From Bacillota bacterium (lineage in GTDB: Bacteria; Bacillota; Proteinivoracia; UBA4975; VEMY01), in assembly GCA_009711825.1 (NCBI GenBank), contig VEMY01000050.1:1-64000 (forward strand): a DNA stretch of 64,000 bases, read 5' to 3'. Position numbers and translations under genes: made by a program. Below the pieces are notes generated by a model that saw nothing but the letters and a program-made list of their open reading frames with translations, made no database searches and was not told the origin of the DNA. Positions 25,305 to 33,544 of the stretch are shown in pieces (positions within the stretch are counted from its first letter, which is position 1; each line of letters begins with the position of its first letter).

Positions 25305-25336
25305 AATAAACCCCAGGCGTTTTCACAGCATGGGGT
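25304..25336 (-). terminator. Terminator of the small minus-strand gene
   Basis: On the minus strand ACCCCATGC and GCCTGGGGT form an 8-of-9 bp stem, followed by TTATTTCA. It overlaps the end of the 42-codon gene at 25323. Confidence 0.5.
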
Positions 25337-25451
25337 CTGCTGTTCGGGGAATGATTTCAACATCAGCTTCCGAGATATCATTGACCACAGTCAAGAGGTA
25401 GCCCCAATATTCTGTAAGCTGGCGGAACAAAACGATATGTCGTTTTTTCAC
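25323..25451 (-). CDS. Small 42-aa protein, unknown
   Basis: GTG at 25451 opens a 42-codon frame starting KKRHIVLFRQLTEYWGYLLT and ending EIIPRTADPML. AAGGGAAG lies about eight bases upstream. A hairpin with T-rich tail overlaps the stop. The amphipathic helix RQLTEYWGYLLTVVNDISEA followed by a short strand looks like a genuine small protein. I recognise no family. It is convergent with the CoADR-like gene and fills an otherwise empty gap. Confidence 0.45.
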   Translation of the reverse strand: MKKRHIVLFRQLTEYWGYLLTVVNDISEADVEIIPRTADPML

Positions 25452-25545
25452 TCATACACTTCCCTTGTTCTAGCTTGTTACAGATCTGAATCCGCTTCTC
25501 CTGACAAGATAATCTAGGCAGGATTTGTTTAGTTTATGTAGAATC

Positions 25546-25592
25546 TCACCCATAGAAGGGTGAAGTAAGGGAGTTCACCCTGGAAAGGGTGA
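25546..25592 (+). repeat. Two tandem TCACCC/GGGTGA hairpins in the satD leader
   Basis: TCACCC-6-GGGTGA (25546-25563) and TCACCCT-4-AGGGTGA (25575-25592) are two copies of the same short palindrome, 29 bp apart. The second contains the AAAGGG ribosome binding site of satD, so pairing would hide it. They may be paired operator sites or a translational switch. Confidence 0.55.
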
Positions 25593-25597
25593 TAAAC

Positions 25598-26221
25598 TTG
25601 CAGCGGATTACAGTACTCACAGCTGATGTAATTGCATCCCGCTCGGCCCAGCAGGCCGTTGGCGCGCTGTCTACGGCTGTGACAGAAATTGTCCATACTG
25701 ACTTAGTGGTGCCGTTTACTCTGTCCCGGGGCGATGAAATCCAGGGTGTGCTCCGGGGGTGGTTGACGGCTCCAGAAATAATCCGTATCTTGCGGTGGCG
25801 ATGCCGGCCGCTGGACCTGCGTATCGGTATTGGACTGGGCACATTTATAGGTGAGCTCGGCAATAACCCCTGGGCGCTTACGGGTACCGCTTTTTTCCGG
25901 GCACGGGAGGCCCTGGACAGGTTGAACGGCCAGCGTCGACCTGGTACTACCCTGGTAAGCGGAGGACCGGGGGAGTATGATGAATTGGTGAACGCTCATA
26001 TGCATCTAATTGATACTATTCAGGGCGCCTGGACTGATGGGCAATGGCAGGCGGTTATGAGTTATGAAGCGGTGGGGACATATGCGGCAGCGGGCCGGGA
26101 GTTGGGCGTTGCCGCACAAAATGTTCAAAAGCGTTGTAAGGCGGCCCGCTGGCCGGAGATTCGCCAAGCAGAGCAAGCGCTTGGCGCCGCCGGTCGCCTG
26201 TTAATGACAATTTTGGGCTAA
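25598..26221 (+). CDS. satD: SatD family protein
   Basis: This 207-aa SatD-type protein has the N-terminal domain ITVLTADVIASRSAQQAVGA with LSRGDEIQGVLRG and LRIGIGLGTF. The C-terminal helix-turn-helix-like segment reads YAAAGRELGVAAQNVQKRCK. SatD is known from a streptococcal acid-adaptation locus; its biochemical function is not established. TTG 25598 is preferred because AAAGGG lies eight bases upstream; GTG 25589 overlaps that site. The DUF3307 membrane protein follows, a pairing commonly seen for this family. Confidence 0.75.
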   Translation: MQRITVLTADVIASRSAQQAVGALSTAVTEIVHTDLVVPFTLSRGDEIQGVLRGWLTAPEIIRILRWRCRPLDLRIGIGLGTFIGELGNNPWALTGTAFFRAREALDRLNGQRRPGTTLVSGGPGEYDELVNAHMHLIDTIQGAWTDGQWQAVMSYEAVGTYAAAGRELGVAAQNVQKRCKAARWPEIRQAEQALGAAGRLLMTILG

Positions 26222-26247
26222 GCAAATGGGATAAGGGAGAGGGTGTA

Positions 26248-27012
26248 ATGACTATGTTTTGGTTATTGTTGCTTGCCCATGTTCTGGCAGATTTTGTGTT
26301 TCAGAACGAAGCGATGGTTGCCGCCAAAAGCAGGCGGGACTGGCGTGGCTATGACAGCCATGCCTTGGCAGTGTTTCTGTGCGCTGCGGTTTTAATGCAT
26401 TTTTACGGCTGGTTTATCGCGATTTCTGCTGCCCTGCTGGTTACTGTTGGCCATCTGCTCTTGGATTTATTGAAGAACGCCGCTTATGACCTCTATACCC
26501 GCTTTGTAGGCGGTAAGAGTAGGCGGGGCGTGATGGGATTTCTGTTGGACCAGCTGCTGCACGTATGGATACTGTTCTGGGTCACAAACCTTTGGGCACA
26601 GCCCCCCAGTGCCGCTGTGGTCTCGTTTTGGCGTAGAGTGGCGCCAATTCCAATAGACTTTTTCGCCGGCATTGAAATTTGGGCTGCTCTGCTTGCAGGT
26701 TACGTGCTTACTGCCTTTGGCGGCGCGGTTTTAATCCGCATGGCTTTGGACGGAATTTTTGGCCCCGAAACAGCGGCTCGGGGCGGCAGCCCGGCCGGTA
26801 AATACATAGGGATCTTGGAGCGGTTGCTGATTCTGACTTTGGTGTTGTCTGATTCCCTGGCGGGAGTGGGGTTTGTTTTCACAGCCAAATCGATTGCCCG
26901 TTACAACGAGATTGCCGAACGGCGGGAATTTGCCGAGTATTATCTAATTGGCACGTTGCTCAGTTTGTTTGTGGCTTTGGTAGTCGGTTTAGGTTTGCGA
27001 ATGTTGTTATAG
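26248..27012 (+). CDS. DUF3307 membrane protein
   Basis: This 254-aa integral membrane protein has about six helices. The N-terminus LLLLAHVLADFVFQNEAMVA followed by HALAVFLCAAVLMHFY and GHLLLDLLK is the DUF3307 signature, with conserved His/Asp residues in the membrane (AHVLADF, HLLLD). It is 26 bp after satD and presumably co-transcribed. Function unknown. Confidence 0.8.
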   Translation: MTMFWLLLLAHVLADFVFQNEAMVAAKSRRDWRGYDSHALAVFLCAAVLMHFYGWFIAISAALLVTVGHLLLDLLKNAAYDLYTRFVGGKSRRGVMGFLLDQLLHVWILFWVTNLWAQPPSAAVVSFWRRVAPIPIDFFAGIEIWAALLAGYVLTAFGGAVLIRMALDGIFGPETAARGGSPAGKYIGILERLLILTLVLSDSLAGVGFVFTAKSIARYNEIAERREFAEYYLIGTLLSLFVALVVGLGLRMLL

Positions 27013-27046
27013 AATTGATAAGATACTCCTGAAAGGAGCGATTATT

Positions 27047-28708
27047 GTGCTTGGCTGGTTGTGCCGTAACGGACTAATTTGGGCTGGAAATGTTCTGCGC
27101 GCTCAGTGCAAGGGCCCTGAATGGATTCATATGGTTTTGGAAGGTGATTATCCCGATTTGCGCTCACCCCGGCCCGCCTTTTGGCAGCGCCGGTTTACGA
27201 GCCCGCAGTTGAGCCTGCAGGAACTGGCGGAACGATTCAATGTTATCGGGCTCGATAGCAGGACCAAAGGAGTGGTTTTGCACCTGCGCCCTTTGTCGAT
27301 GCCTTTTGCACGCCTACAGGTCCTACGGGAACTGATTGCCACTTTGCAAAAGCGGGGCAAACGGGTTGTAGTATGGTCAACTGGCTACGATACTGCCAAT
27401 TACTATGTTGCTGCGGCTGCAGATGAAATCCTCCTGCAGGAGGGCGGCCGGGTGGCGCCCCTGGGCTTGCGGTATGAGCAGCTGTTCCTGGCCAATTCCC
27501 TTGCCGCTTGCGGCCTCAAACTGGACGCCATCCAGATCAGCCCCTATAAATCTGCTGCCGATCGCCTGACCCGGACCAATATGTCTAAGGAAGCGCGGGA
27601 AATGCAGAACTGGCTGCTGGATGCCCAATATCAGGAGCTGGTTAAGGCAATATCTGATGGCCGGGGAATGGATGAGGCAGCGGCGCAGGAATTAGTCGAT
27701 TCTACTCCCCTCACCGACACTAAAGCAATTGAGCTGGGTGCGGTGGATAATATTATCAGTGAAGAGGCATTGCCCGAGTATCTGGGCAGACTCAACTCCT
27801 GGCGGCGGGCGCGGAAAGTGTTGAGGCGTCTGCCCGCGCCTAGGCAACATGCTTACTTTGCTGTGATTAGGGTGCAGGGGACAATTGTCGACGGCAAATC
27901 CCAGCGCCCCCGGTTTGCGCCACCGCTGCCCCTGCCCTTTATGTTTGGCCCCCGGGCAGGGGACCGGACTGTTGTCACGCTGGCCAGGCGGGCATTGAAA
28001 GACAAAAAGGTGAAGGGCGTTTTGCTCTATATCGATTCCGGCGGTGGCTCGGCCACCGCTTCTGAGGCAATGAGTGCCGCTCTGGACAAACTGGCAGTTG
28101 AAAAGCCGGTGGTGGCGATGATGGGCTCGGTGGCGGCTTCCGGCGGCTACTACGTGGCCACGCCTGCCCACTGGATAATAGCCCGGCCGGGGACAATTAC
28201 CGGCTCCATTGGCGTGCTCACCGGCAAGCTGATTACCGCCGGCCTACTGGAAAAGCTGCTTATAAATAAGGAGACCCTCTCCCGGGGCGAAAACAGCGGC
28301 CTGGAGGGACCTGACCGGCCATTTACGCCAGATGAGCGGGCAAAGGTGCGGGAGTTTATCGAAAACACTTATGAACTCTTTATCCGCCGGGTGGCCCGGG
28401 CCCGTAAAATGGACACGATTGCTGTGGACCTGGTAGGTGGCGGCCGGGTCTGGACCGGGAGTCAGGCGCTTGAGCACGGTCTGGTAGATGAACTGGGCGG
28501 ACTGCCCGAGGCCCAGGCAAAACTGCGTGAACTGGCAGGTATCGACCATGATATTGCCCTGCGGGAGTTGGAACCTTCTGCAAAGGACTTGCCGCTGCTT
28601 GGAGAGCCTTTAGCCGCACTCAGCTATGCTCGGGATAGTCTTAACCTGTTGGGACCGGGGAAGGTGCTGGCCGCCAGCGCCTTAATCTGGCAGGACTATA
28701 TTCGATAG
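27047..28708 (+). CDS. sppA: Signal peptide peptidase SppA, two-domain (67K) type
   Basis: This 553-aa protein is made of two tandem clp/crotonase-fold S49 domains. The first holds the candidate general-base lysine in IQISPYKSAADRLTR. The second holds the nucleophile serine region MMGSVAASGGYYVATPAHWI and the following RPGTITGSIGVLTGK. The enzyme would degrade cleaved signal peptides at the membrane. No clear N-terminal transmembrane helix is present, which is unusual for SppA, so this version may be peripheral or cytoplasmic. GTG 27047 is preceded by AAAGGAG. Confidence 0.85.
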   Translation: MLGWLCRNGLIWAGNVLRAQCKGPEWIHMVLEGDYPDLRSPRPAFWQRRFTSPQLSLQELAERFNVIGLDSRTKGVVLHLRPLSMPFARLQVLRELIATLQKRGKRVVVWSTGYDTANYYVAAAADEILLQEGGRVAPLGLRYEQLFLANSLAACGLKLDAIQISPYKSAADRLTRTNMSKEAREMQNWLLDAQYQELVKAISDGRGMDEAAAQELVDSTPLTDTKAIELGAVDNIISEEALPEYLGRLNSWRRARKVLRRLPAPRQHAYFAVIRVQGTIVDGKSQRPRFAPPLPLPFMFGPRAGDRTVVTLARRALKDKKVKGVLLYIDSGGGSATASEAMSAALDKLAVEKPVVAMMGSVAASGGYYVATPAHWIIARPGTITGSIGVLTGKLITAGLLEKLLINKETLSRGENSGLEGPDRPFTPDERAKVREFIENTYELFIRRVARARKMDTIAVDLVGGGRVWTGSQALEHGLVDELGGLPEAQAKLRELAGIDHDIALRELEPSAKDLPLLGEPLAALSYARDSLNLLGPGKVLAASALIWQDYIR

Positions 28709-28763
28709 CTAATGGTGGGGAGCCAATCTTTGGCGGATATAAGTATTCACTAGAAAGGGGGGA

Positions 28764-28952
28764 TTGACGCTGACTGATTTTATGCTGTCGCATGCTATTT
28801 TTGTTGTCCTAAATCTACTTTTGTTCATTCTAATTCCGGTGCTGGCGATTTGGGGAATTTATAAATTAGTGCAGTACTTCCGTGCTCATAACCAACGCCA
28901 GCAAGAGATTTATAATACTTTGCAGGAAATTAAACGGGCCCTGGATAAGTAA
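28764..28952 (+). CDS. Small single-pass membrane protein, unknown
   Basis: This 62-aa protein has one hydrophobic helix (AIFVVLNLLLFILIPVLAIW) followed by a charged amphipathic tail (FRAHNQRQQEIYNTLQEIKR). The start is uncertain: TTG 28764 lies very close to the AAAGGGGGG site, while ATG 28782 is too far from it. It is followed by a strong bidirectional terminator. Possibly a cell-envelope or regulatory microprotein. Confidence 0.6.
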   Translation: MTLTDFMLSHAIFVVLNLLLFILIPVLAIWGIYKLVQYFRAHNQRQQEIYNTLQEIKRALDK

Positions 28953-28972
28953 GCAAAATATCCCGGGAATAA

Positions 28973-29002
28973 AAAATCCGAGACCAAATGGTCTCGGATT
29001 TT
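28973..29002. terminator. Bidirectional terminator between convergent genes
   Basis: AAAATCCGAGACC and GGTCTCGGATTTT form a perfect 13-bp stem with a 4-nt loop; A and T runs serve both strands. It separates the small membrane protein gene (+) from proS (-). Confidence 0.92.
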
Positions 29003-29004
29003 GC

Positions 29005-30477
29005 TTAATAAGCCCGGGCGAAGACGGCCACTTCTTTGGCTTCGTGGCCACAATGAACGCATTTTGCCGCCTGGGGGGCAAGTTTTTTTGCCGCCTCTTG
29101 GTCCAGGGGGATGTTGCGGATGGTGGCGGCCATTCGATCCTTGGCGGCCAGTTCGCATTCGAGACTGCCGCACCACCAGCTGTAGACAAAGCCGCGTTTT
29201 TCGGTGATGATTGCTTCCATTTCGTCCATGGTGCCAGCGGTGTGGGTGTTTTGCTGACGGAACTGTTTGGCCGCTTCAAACATGTCCTGCTGAATCTGGG
29301 GCAGGAGCTTGGTCAAAGTCTCTTCCAGCAGATCCATGGCAACGAAAAGTTTTTCGCCGGTGTCTCTTCTAACCAGCACCACTTGGTTGTTCTCGATATC
29401 CCGGGGGCCAATCTCCAGGCGCAGGGGCACGCCCCGCATCTCCCAGTCGTTATACTTGAAGCCGGGTGAATGTTCTTCCCGATCATCGAGGTGGACACGG
29501 ATGCCAGCGCTGCGCAGCTGTGCCTTCAGTTCATCAGCTTTATCGAGGACCAGCTCCCGTTTTTTCTTGGGTGCAATCGGTACAATCACCAATTGAATGG
29601 GCGCGATCTTGGGGGGGATTTTCAGGCCGCGGTCGTCGCCGTGGACCATGATCAGGGCGCCCATCAGACGGGTGGATACACCCCAGGAGGTCTGGTACAC
29701 ATGCTTCAACTGGCTGTCTTCATCCAGGAAGGTGATGTCAAAAACCTTGGCAAAGTGTTGACCCAAATGATGGCTGGTGCCAGCCTGCAGGGCTTTGCCG
29801 TCCAGCATAAGCGCTTCGATGCTGTAGGTGTCCTCGGCGCCGGCGAATTTTTCCCGTTCGCTTTTCCGGCCCATAATTACTGGAACTGCCATGTCCGCTT
29901 CCACAAAGTCCCGGTAGACGTCGAGCATCTTCATGACCTCTTCTTGGGCGTCTGCATGGGTGCGGTGGGCGGTGTGCCCCTCTTGCCAGAGGAATTCAGC
30001 TGTGCGCAGGAAGGGGCGAGTAACCTTTTCCCAGCGCACGACATTGGCCCATTGGTTAATCAGCACCGGCAGATCCCGGTAGGAGCGGATCCACTTGGCG
30101 TACATCGAACAGATGATGGCCTCGGAAGTGGGGCGCACAACCAGCCGCTCCTGAAGTTTTTCGTGACCGCCATGGGTAACCCAGGCTACTTCGGGGGCGA
30201 AGCCCTCCACATGGTCAGCTTCCTTTTGCAGCAATGATTCGGGGATGAAGATTGGGAAGTAGGCGTTCTGATGGCCTGTTTCTTTGATGCGGCGATCTAG
30301 CCCCGATTGCATGTTTTCCCAGATGCCGTAACCGTAGGGGCGGATAACCATGCAGCCTCGGACCGGTGAATAATCCGCCAGCTCCGCTTTGCGGATTACA
30401 TTGACATACCATTGTGACGCGTCTTCTTCGCGACTGGTAATCTCCTTGACAAAGTCTTTGCTTTCGTTATTACTCAT
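29005..30477 (-). CDS. proS: Prolyl-tRNA synthetase, archaeal/eukaryote-like (ProS3) type
   Basis: This 490-aa class II synthetase charges tRNA-Pro. Class II motifs are visible: NAYFPIFIPESLLQKEADHV, RPTSEAIICSMYAKWI, NQWANVVRWEKVTRPFLRTA with EFLWQEGHTAHRT, and the motif-3 arginine region in GWGVSTRLMG-type context. The anticodon-binding domain and a C-terminal Cys-containing domain (CVHCGHEAKEVAVFARAY) are typical of the short archaeal-type enzyme. ATG 30477 has AAGGAG eight bases upstream; an in-frame GTG at 30486 overlaps that site and is rejected. It is preceded by a T-box leader. Confidence 0.95.
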   Translation of the reverse strand: MSNNESKDFVKEITSREEDASQWYVNVIRKAELADYSPVRGCMVIRPYGYGIWENMQSGLDRRIKETGHQNAYFPIFIPESLLQKEADHVEGFAPEVAWVTHGGHEKLQERLVVRPTSEAIICSMYAKWIRSYRDLPVLINQWANVVRWEKVTRPFLRTAEFLWQEGHTAHRTHADAQEEVMKMLDVYRDFVEADMAVPVIMGRKSEREKFAGAEDTYSIEALMLDGKALQAGTSHHLGQHFAKVFDITFLDEDSQLKHVYQTSWGVSTRLMGALIMVHGDDRGLKIPPKIAPIQLVIVPIAPKKKRELVLDKADELKAQLRSAGIRVHLDDREEHSPGFKYNDWEMRGVPLRLEIGPRDIENNQVVLVRRDTGEKLFVAMDLLEETLTKLLPQIQQDMFEAAKQFRQQNTHTAGTMDEMEAIITEKRGFVYSWWCGSLECELAAKDRMAATIRNIPLDQEAAKKLAPQAAKCVHCGHEAKEVAVFARAY

Positions 30478-30494
30478 TGCGCTCACTCCTTAAA

Positions 30495-30729
30495 TATGTG
30501 GATACAAAAACAGCAGCCATCCGATAAGGACGAAGGCTGCTTCGCGGTACCACCTTAATTCGCTTCCCTGACGGGAAACCTCATTGTCGCTGTAACGGGC
30601 GGACCCGGTCGACTCGTCGCCGACGGCTCAGAGGTGGGTGACTGACGGGACAGAGAAGCTTGCAGCAACCGCTTCCTCTCTGGACTGTCCTTAGCCTGTC
30701 GTGGCCTCTTCACTGCCACTGACTTATGT
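30495..30729 (-). promoter_or_regulatory. T-box riboswitch controlling proS
   Basis: The minus strand holds the T-box consensus AAGGTGGTACCGCG (30556-30543) followed by the terminator GCAGCC..GGCTGC with TTTTTGT (30540-30503). A structured stem I lies upstream, including AGAGAGGAAGC near 30675. Uncharged tRNA-Pro would stabilise the antiterminator and allow proS transcription. I could not place the specifier codon with certainty. Confidence 0.92.
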
Positions 30730-30735
30730 ATTGAA

Positions 30736-30765
30736 AGACTACCATAATTTCGGTATTGAAGTCAA
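30736..30765 (-). promoter_or_regulatory. Probable promoter of the T-box/proS transcript
   Basis: On the minus strand TTGACT (30765-30760) is followed after 18 bp by TAGTCT (30741-30736). The -35 is good and the -10 is poor. Position directly before the T-box supports it. Confidence 0.45.
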
Positions 30766-30867
30766 GAATCTCTCTCTAGCCCTTCGTTTAAAGTTATACC
30801 GTTTATAAGTATAGTGTTATACTGGACAGGTAATGCAGACAATTGATTTGGCCTGGGAGGTAATGAA

Positions 30868-31704
30868 ATGGACAAGTATAAACTGCTGGCGGCTTTGCTG
30901 GTTCTGAGTCTGCTTTTAAACATCTATAGCTTGATGCAGATTGGCCGCCTAGAAGATCAACTAATCAATGTTGTTATGAATTCAGCTTCGAATGTTTCAA
31001 ATGATGTAAACAGATTGCATACCGCCATCCAGGGTGTTTAGGGGACTGTGTATCAACTGCAGCGGGAACAGGAATGGATTTTGGAACGGGAGGTTACTGC
31101 CGCTGAGGAAGCTACCAGCCCCGATGATATTAGATTGCAGATTGACTTTTCCCTGCGGTAAGTAGCGCCGGATGCGGATGTCAGGGTTTACTATAAACCT
31201 GAGTTCGCTGAACATTGGGAGGTTGTTACTGCTGATGGACTGGGCGCCAATTCGTTTCGGGCCCCTTTAGAAGTAAACTCTAAAGATAATTTCGTGTATA
31301 AAATCGCCCTCGATGATCAGGTTTCCGAGGCCGCGTATATTCCCGGCCGCCTCTATAAACCGCAGCCGGTGATGATAAACGGCTGGTCTGCAACTGGCAG
31401 CAGTATTCAGGATGTGGAATTTTATTTCCACCAGGAGCAACCCCGCTTTGAGTTTTTTAAGGTTGAGGAAATAAAGCTACGTGTTTACAAGGATAGTCGG
31501 TTCACTGAGACAGTGCCGCTTCGGGCTCATCAAGGGTTCGATCCTGGTTATGACGAGCATATCCAGGAGTGGGCTGCCGAGGTTAACGGCCTGGAGCATG
31601 GAACCTACGAGGTGTATCTGGAAGTGATATATCGTGACGGCACGGAAGAGACTTTCAAAGTCTGGCCGGATATAGATGAAAAAGCACGTCATTATTACCG
31701 CTAA
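30868..31704 (+). pseudogene. Membrane-anchored extracytoplasmic protein gene with two in-frame stops
   Basis: ATG 30868, after GGGAGG, opens a frame that stays in register for 279 codons but contains TAG at 31039 and TAA at 31159. The N-terminus has one hydrophobic helix (LLAALLVLSLLLNIYSLMQI), then coiled-coil-like sequence, then a beta-rich body (EVVTADGLGANSFRAPLEVN, DVEFYFHQEQPRFEFFKVEE). No indel is needed to join the parts, so the gene carries two nonsense substitutions and is recently inactivated, unless stops are read through. The reading frame after 31294 has no own ribosome binding site. Family not recognised. Confidence 0.65.
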
Positions 31705-32325
31705 ATCTCTGGATTTCCTGAGATTTTTTCTTGCATGCAAACTATTATTGCCCCCGGTTCAGAACGCCTGCACATCTGACACATTCCACTGGGCTTTGGT
31801 TCCTGAATCGATGCAGCAGAATGAAAAGCCATTACTCAAGCCCCCGGTGATGGAGCAAGAGTCCAAGCCGCCGCCCCCACGACCAAAGATGGAGATTGTC
31901 AAGGGCAAGCTCACTCTACCCTCACAGGAAATGGGTTTAAACTTGCTCAAGGAAAATACAGCCAGGAGTGGATAGATGATTTATGCCTGTTGGCCAGAAT
32001 CGTTTATGCAGAAGCCGGTGCTGAGCCCTATGAGGGGCAAGTGGCGGTGGCATCGGTTGTTCTCAACCGGCTTGCCAGCGAGGAGTTTCCTGATACAATC
32101 TACGATATCATCTATCAACCGCTGCAGTTTGAGCCTGTAGACAATGGGGCGATAGACAAGATTCCCAATAACCTAGCTTACAAAGCAGCCATGGAAGCGT
32201 TGTCTGGGAAAGATCCTACGGACGGCTCTCTATATTTCTGGAACCCCTATAAGGTTTCCAAAACCAATTGGGTTTGGAAACGTGAGATAATAAAACAAAT
32301 TGGCAATCATGTGTTTGCCAGATAA
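31676..32325 (+). pseudogene. SleB/CwlJ-type cell wall hydrolase, split by a -1 frameshift
   Basis: The first frame (from ATG 31676) encodes a signal-like N-terminus and a Pro-rich linker (PVMEQESKPPPPRPK), and stops at 31975. The second, -1 relative to it, encodes SQEWIDDLCLLARIVYAEAG then EPYEGQVAVASVVLNRLASE with EFPDTIYDIIYQPLQFEPV, the hydrolase_2 domain of spore-cortex enzymes such as SleB and CwlJ. The two frames overlap around 31936, where T TTA AAC occurs in the zero frame. Either a pseudogene, a sequencing indel, or programmed frameshifting. The start overlaps the end of the preceding broken gene by 29 bp. Confidence 0.65.
31936..31942 (+). other. Possible -1 slippery heptamer in the SleB-like gene
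   Basis: TTTAAAC lies with TTA and AAC in the zero frame, the exact X XXY YYZ arrangement for -1 slippage, and slippage here would join the two halves of the hydrolase. No convincing downstream pseudoknot was found; a weak CCAGG/CCTG pairing follows. Confidence 0.3.
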
Positions 32326-32330
32326 CCAAC

Positions 32331-32369
32331 ACAGAAATCTTCGTAGTTTCGAAGATTTCTGTTGTTTCC
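32331..32369 (+). terminator. Terminator after the SleB-like gene
   Basis: ACAGAAATCTTCG pairs perfectly with CGAAGATTTCTGT around a 6-nt loop, followed by TGTTT. Confidence 0.9.
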
Positions 32370-32475
32370 TGGACGTTATTTTAACACCTAGGAACTACCG
32401 TTAGGGTGTTTCTGAGAATTAATGGTATAGTTAGAGTATGTTCTATGGGTGGGGCAGAAAGGTGGAGGTATATAT

Positions 32476-33423
32476 ATGAACATGTCGATTCGTTCAGAAC
32501 ACATTGGAGACTATAACCAGGTGGCGGAAGTAATTTTTGATGCCTTTGCCCGGGAAAATTATACCTGTGAGGCTATTTTGGTGGATGTGCATCGCCGGGG
32601 ACGAAATTTCGATCCAAATTTATCGTTGGTTGCGGAGTTAGACGGCCGGATTGTCGGTCATTGCTTGTTTTACCCACACCAAATTGTTGTCGGGGGTGAG
32701 CAGCTTACAGGGGTGGCTCTGGCGCCAATTGCCGTTGCGCCCAAGTTCCAAGGTCGTGGTATCGGCGGCATGCTAATCGAAGAAGGGCATCGACGTGCCC
32801 GGGAGAAGGGCCATAAATTTGCTTTCCTATTGGGGCACCCCGAATATTACCCCCGGTTCGGTTATAAGCCGGGTATGTTTGGTGAGTGTGCCATCGAAGT
32901 AGACTGCAGCCAGTATGAACTTGATCCGGATTTGAAAGACAACCTGGTGTTTTTAGGAGCATCAGATATACTTACTTCGTTATGGCAGTATAGCCATGCG
33001 GGTGCGGATTTGGCGATTGTTCCCGGCAATCAGCTCCAGGAGTGGAAACCAAATGCCGCCGGTGTGGACGCCCGGGTGTTTGGTGGTGACAATAAATGTG
33101 CGGGTTATTTACGCTTTGTGAAGAAGACAGGGGAAATCAAAGAGTTTGCGGCCCGAGGGAAGTTTGCTTCTGAACATATGCTGGCCTGGTGGGCGAACCA
33201 GTATGGTACTACTTGTCGGGTACCTGTGCATCCCGATAGTCGCTGCGGCCGCGAGATGCTCTCTGGTAAGCCGGTGCTCCACCGCTGGGGAGCGGCGATG
33301 ATTAAGATTTTGGATAACAGTTGTCAGGAAATTGTTCACTATTGCCAATGCATGGACGCGGGTAACGGCAAACCCGGCCTGATGAATTGGCCGGCATTTT
33401 ACGATGTTACCGAGGAAGCCTGA
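32476..33423 (+). CDS. GNAT family N-acetyltransferase (YhbS-like), two-part
   Basis: This 315-aa protein has an N-terminal GNAT domain (residues about 3-150). Its acetyl-CoA loop reads APIAVAPKFQGRGIGGMLIE, followed by GHKFAFLLGHPEYYPRFGYK, typical of YhbS-type enzymes. The C-terminal half is a diverged second domain without the acetyl-CoA loop. The start is ATG 32476 behind GGTGGAGG; the frame extends upstream but lacks a site. Substrate unknown; it is a single-gene unit ended by a terminator. Confidence 0.85.
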   Translation: MNMSIRSEHIGDYNQVAEVIFDAFARENYTCEAILVDVHRRGRNFDPNLSLVAELDGRIVGHCLFYPHQIVVGGEQLTGVALAPIAVAPKFQGRGIGGMLIEEGHRRAREKGHKFAFLLGHPEYYPRFGYKPGMFGECAIEVDCSQYELDPDLKDNLVFLGASDILTSLWQYSHAGADLAIVPGNQLQEWKPNAAGVDARVFGGDNKCAGYLRFVKKTGEIKEFAARGKFASEHMLAWWANQYGTTCRVPVHPDSRCGREMLSGKPVLHRWGAAMIKILDNSCQEIVHYCQCMDAGNGKPGLMNWPAFYDVTEEA

Positions 33424-33452
33424 AGATAAATAAATATCTATTACTATATGAC

Positions 33453-33482
33453 AACTCCTGTGCTTTGGGCAGGGGTTTTTTA
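33453..33482 (+). terminator. Terminator after the GNAT gene
   Basis: AACTCCTG and CAGGGGTT form an 8-bp stem (one G-T pair) around 9 nt, followed by TTTTTTAT. Confidence 0.75.
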
Positions 33483-33516
33483 TATTGACAGCAGAAATTT
33501 TAAAAATGTTGCAGGA

Positions 33517-33544
33517 TTGTTACAGGCAGTGTCGAAAATGTAAT
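33517..33544 (+). promoter_or_regulatory. Predicted promoter of the M20/YfcC unit
   Basis: TTGTTA (33517-33522) and TGTAAT (33539-33544) are separated by 16 bp. The -10 box matches five of six positions and abuts a long inverted repeat. Confidence 0.5.

Noticed and set aside
25546-25592. TCACCC/GGGTGA repeats as a CRISPR or iteron array
   Set aside because: Only two copies, each palindromic and tied to a gene start; no spacers or replication genes nearby.
29470-30237. 255-codon plus-strand open frame within proS
   Set aside because: Antisense to clearly recognisable class II synthetase motifs.
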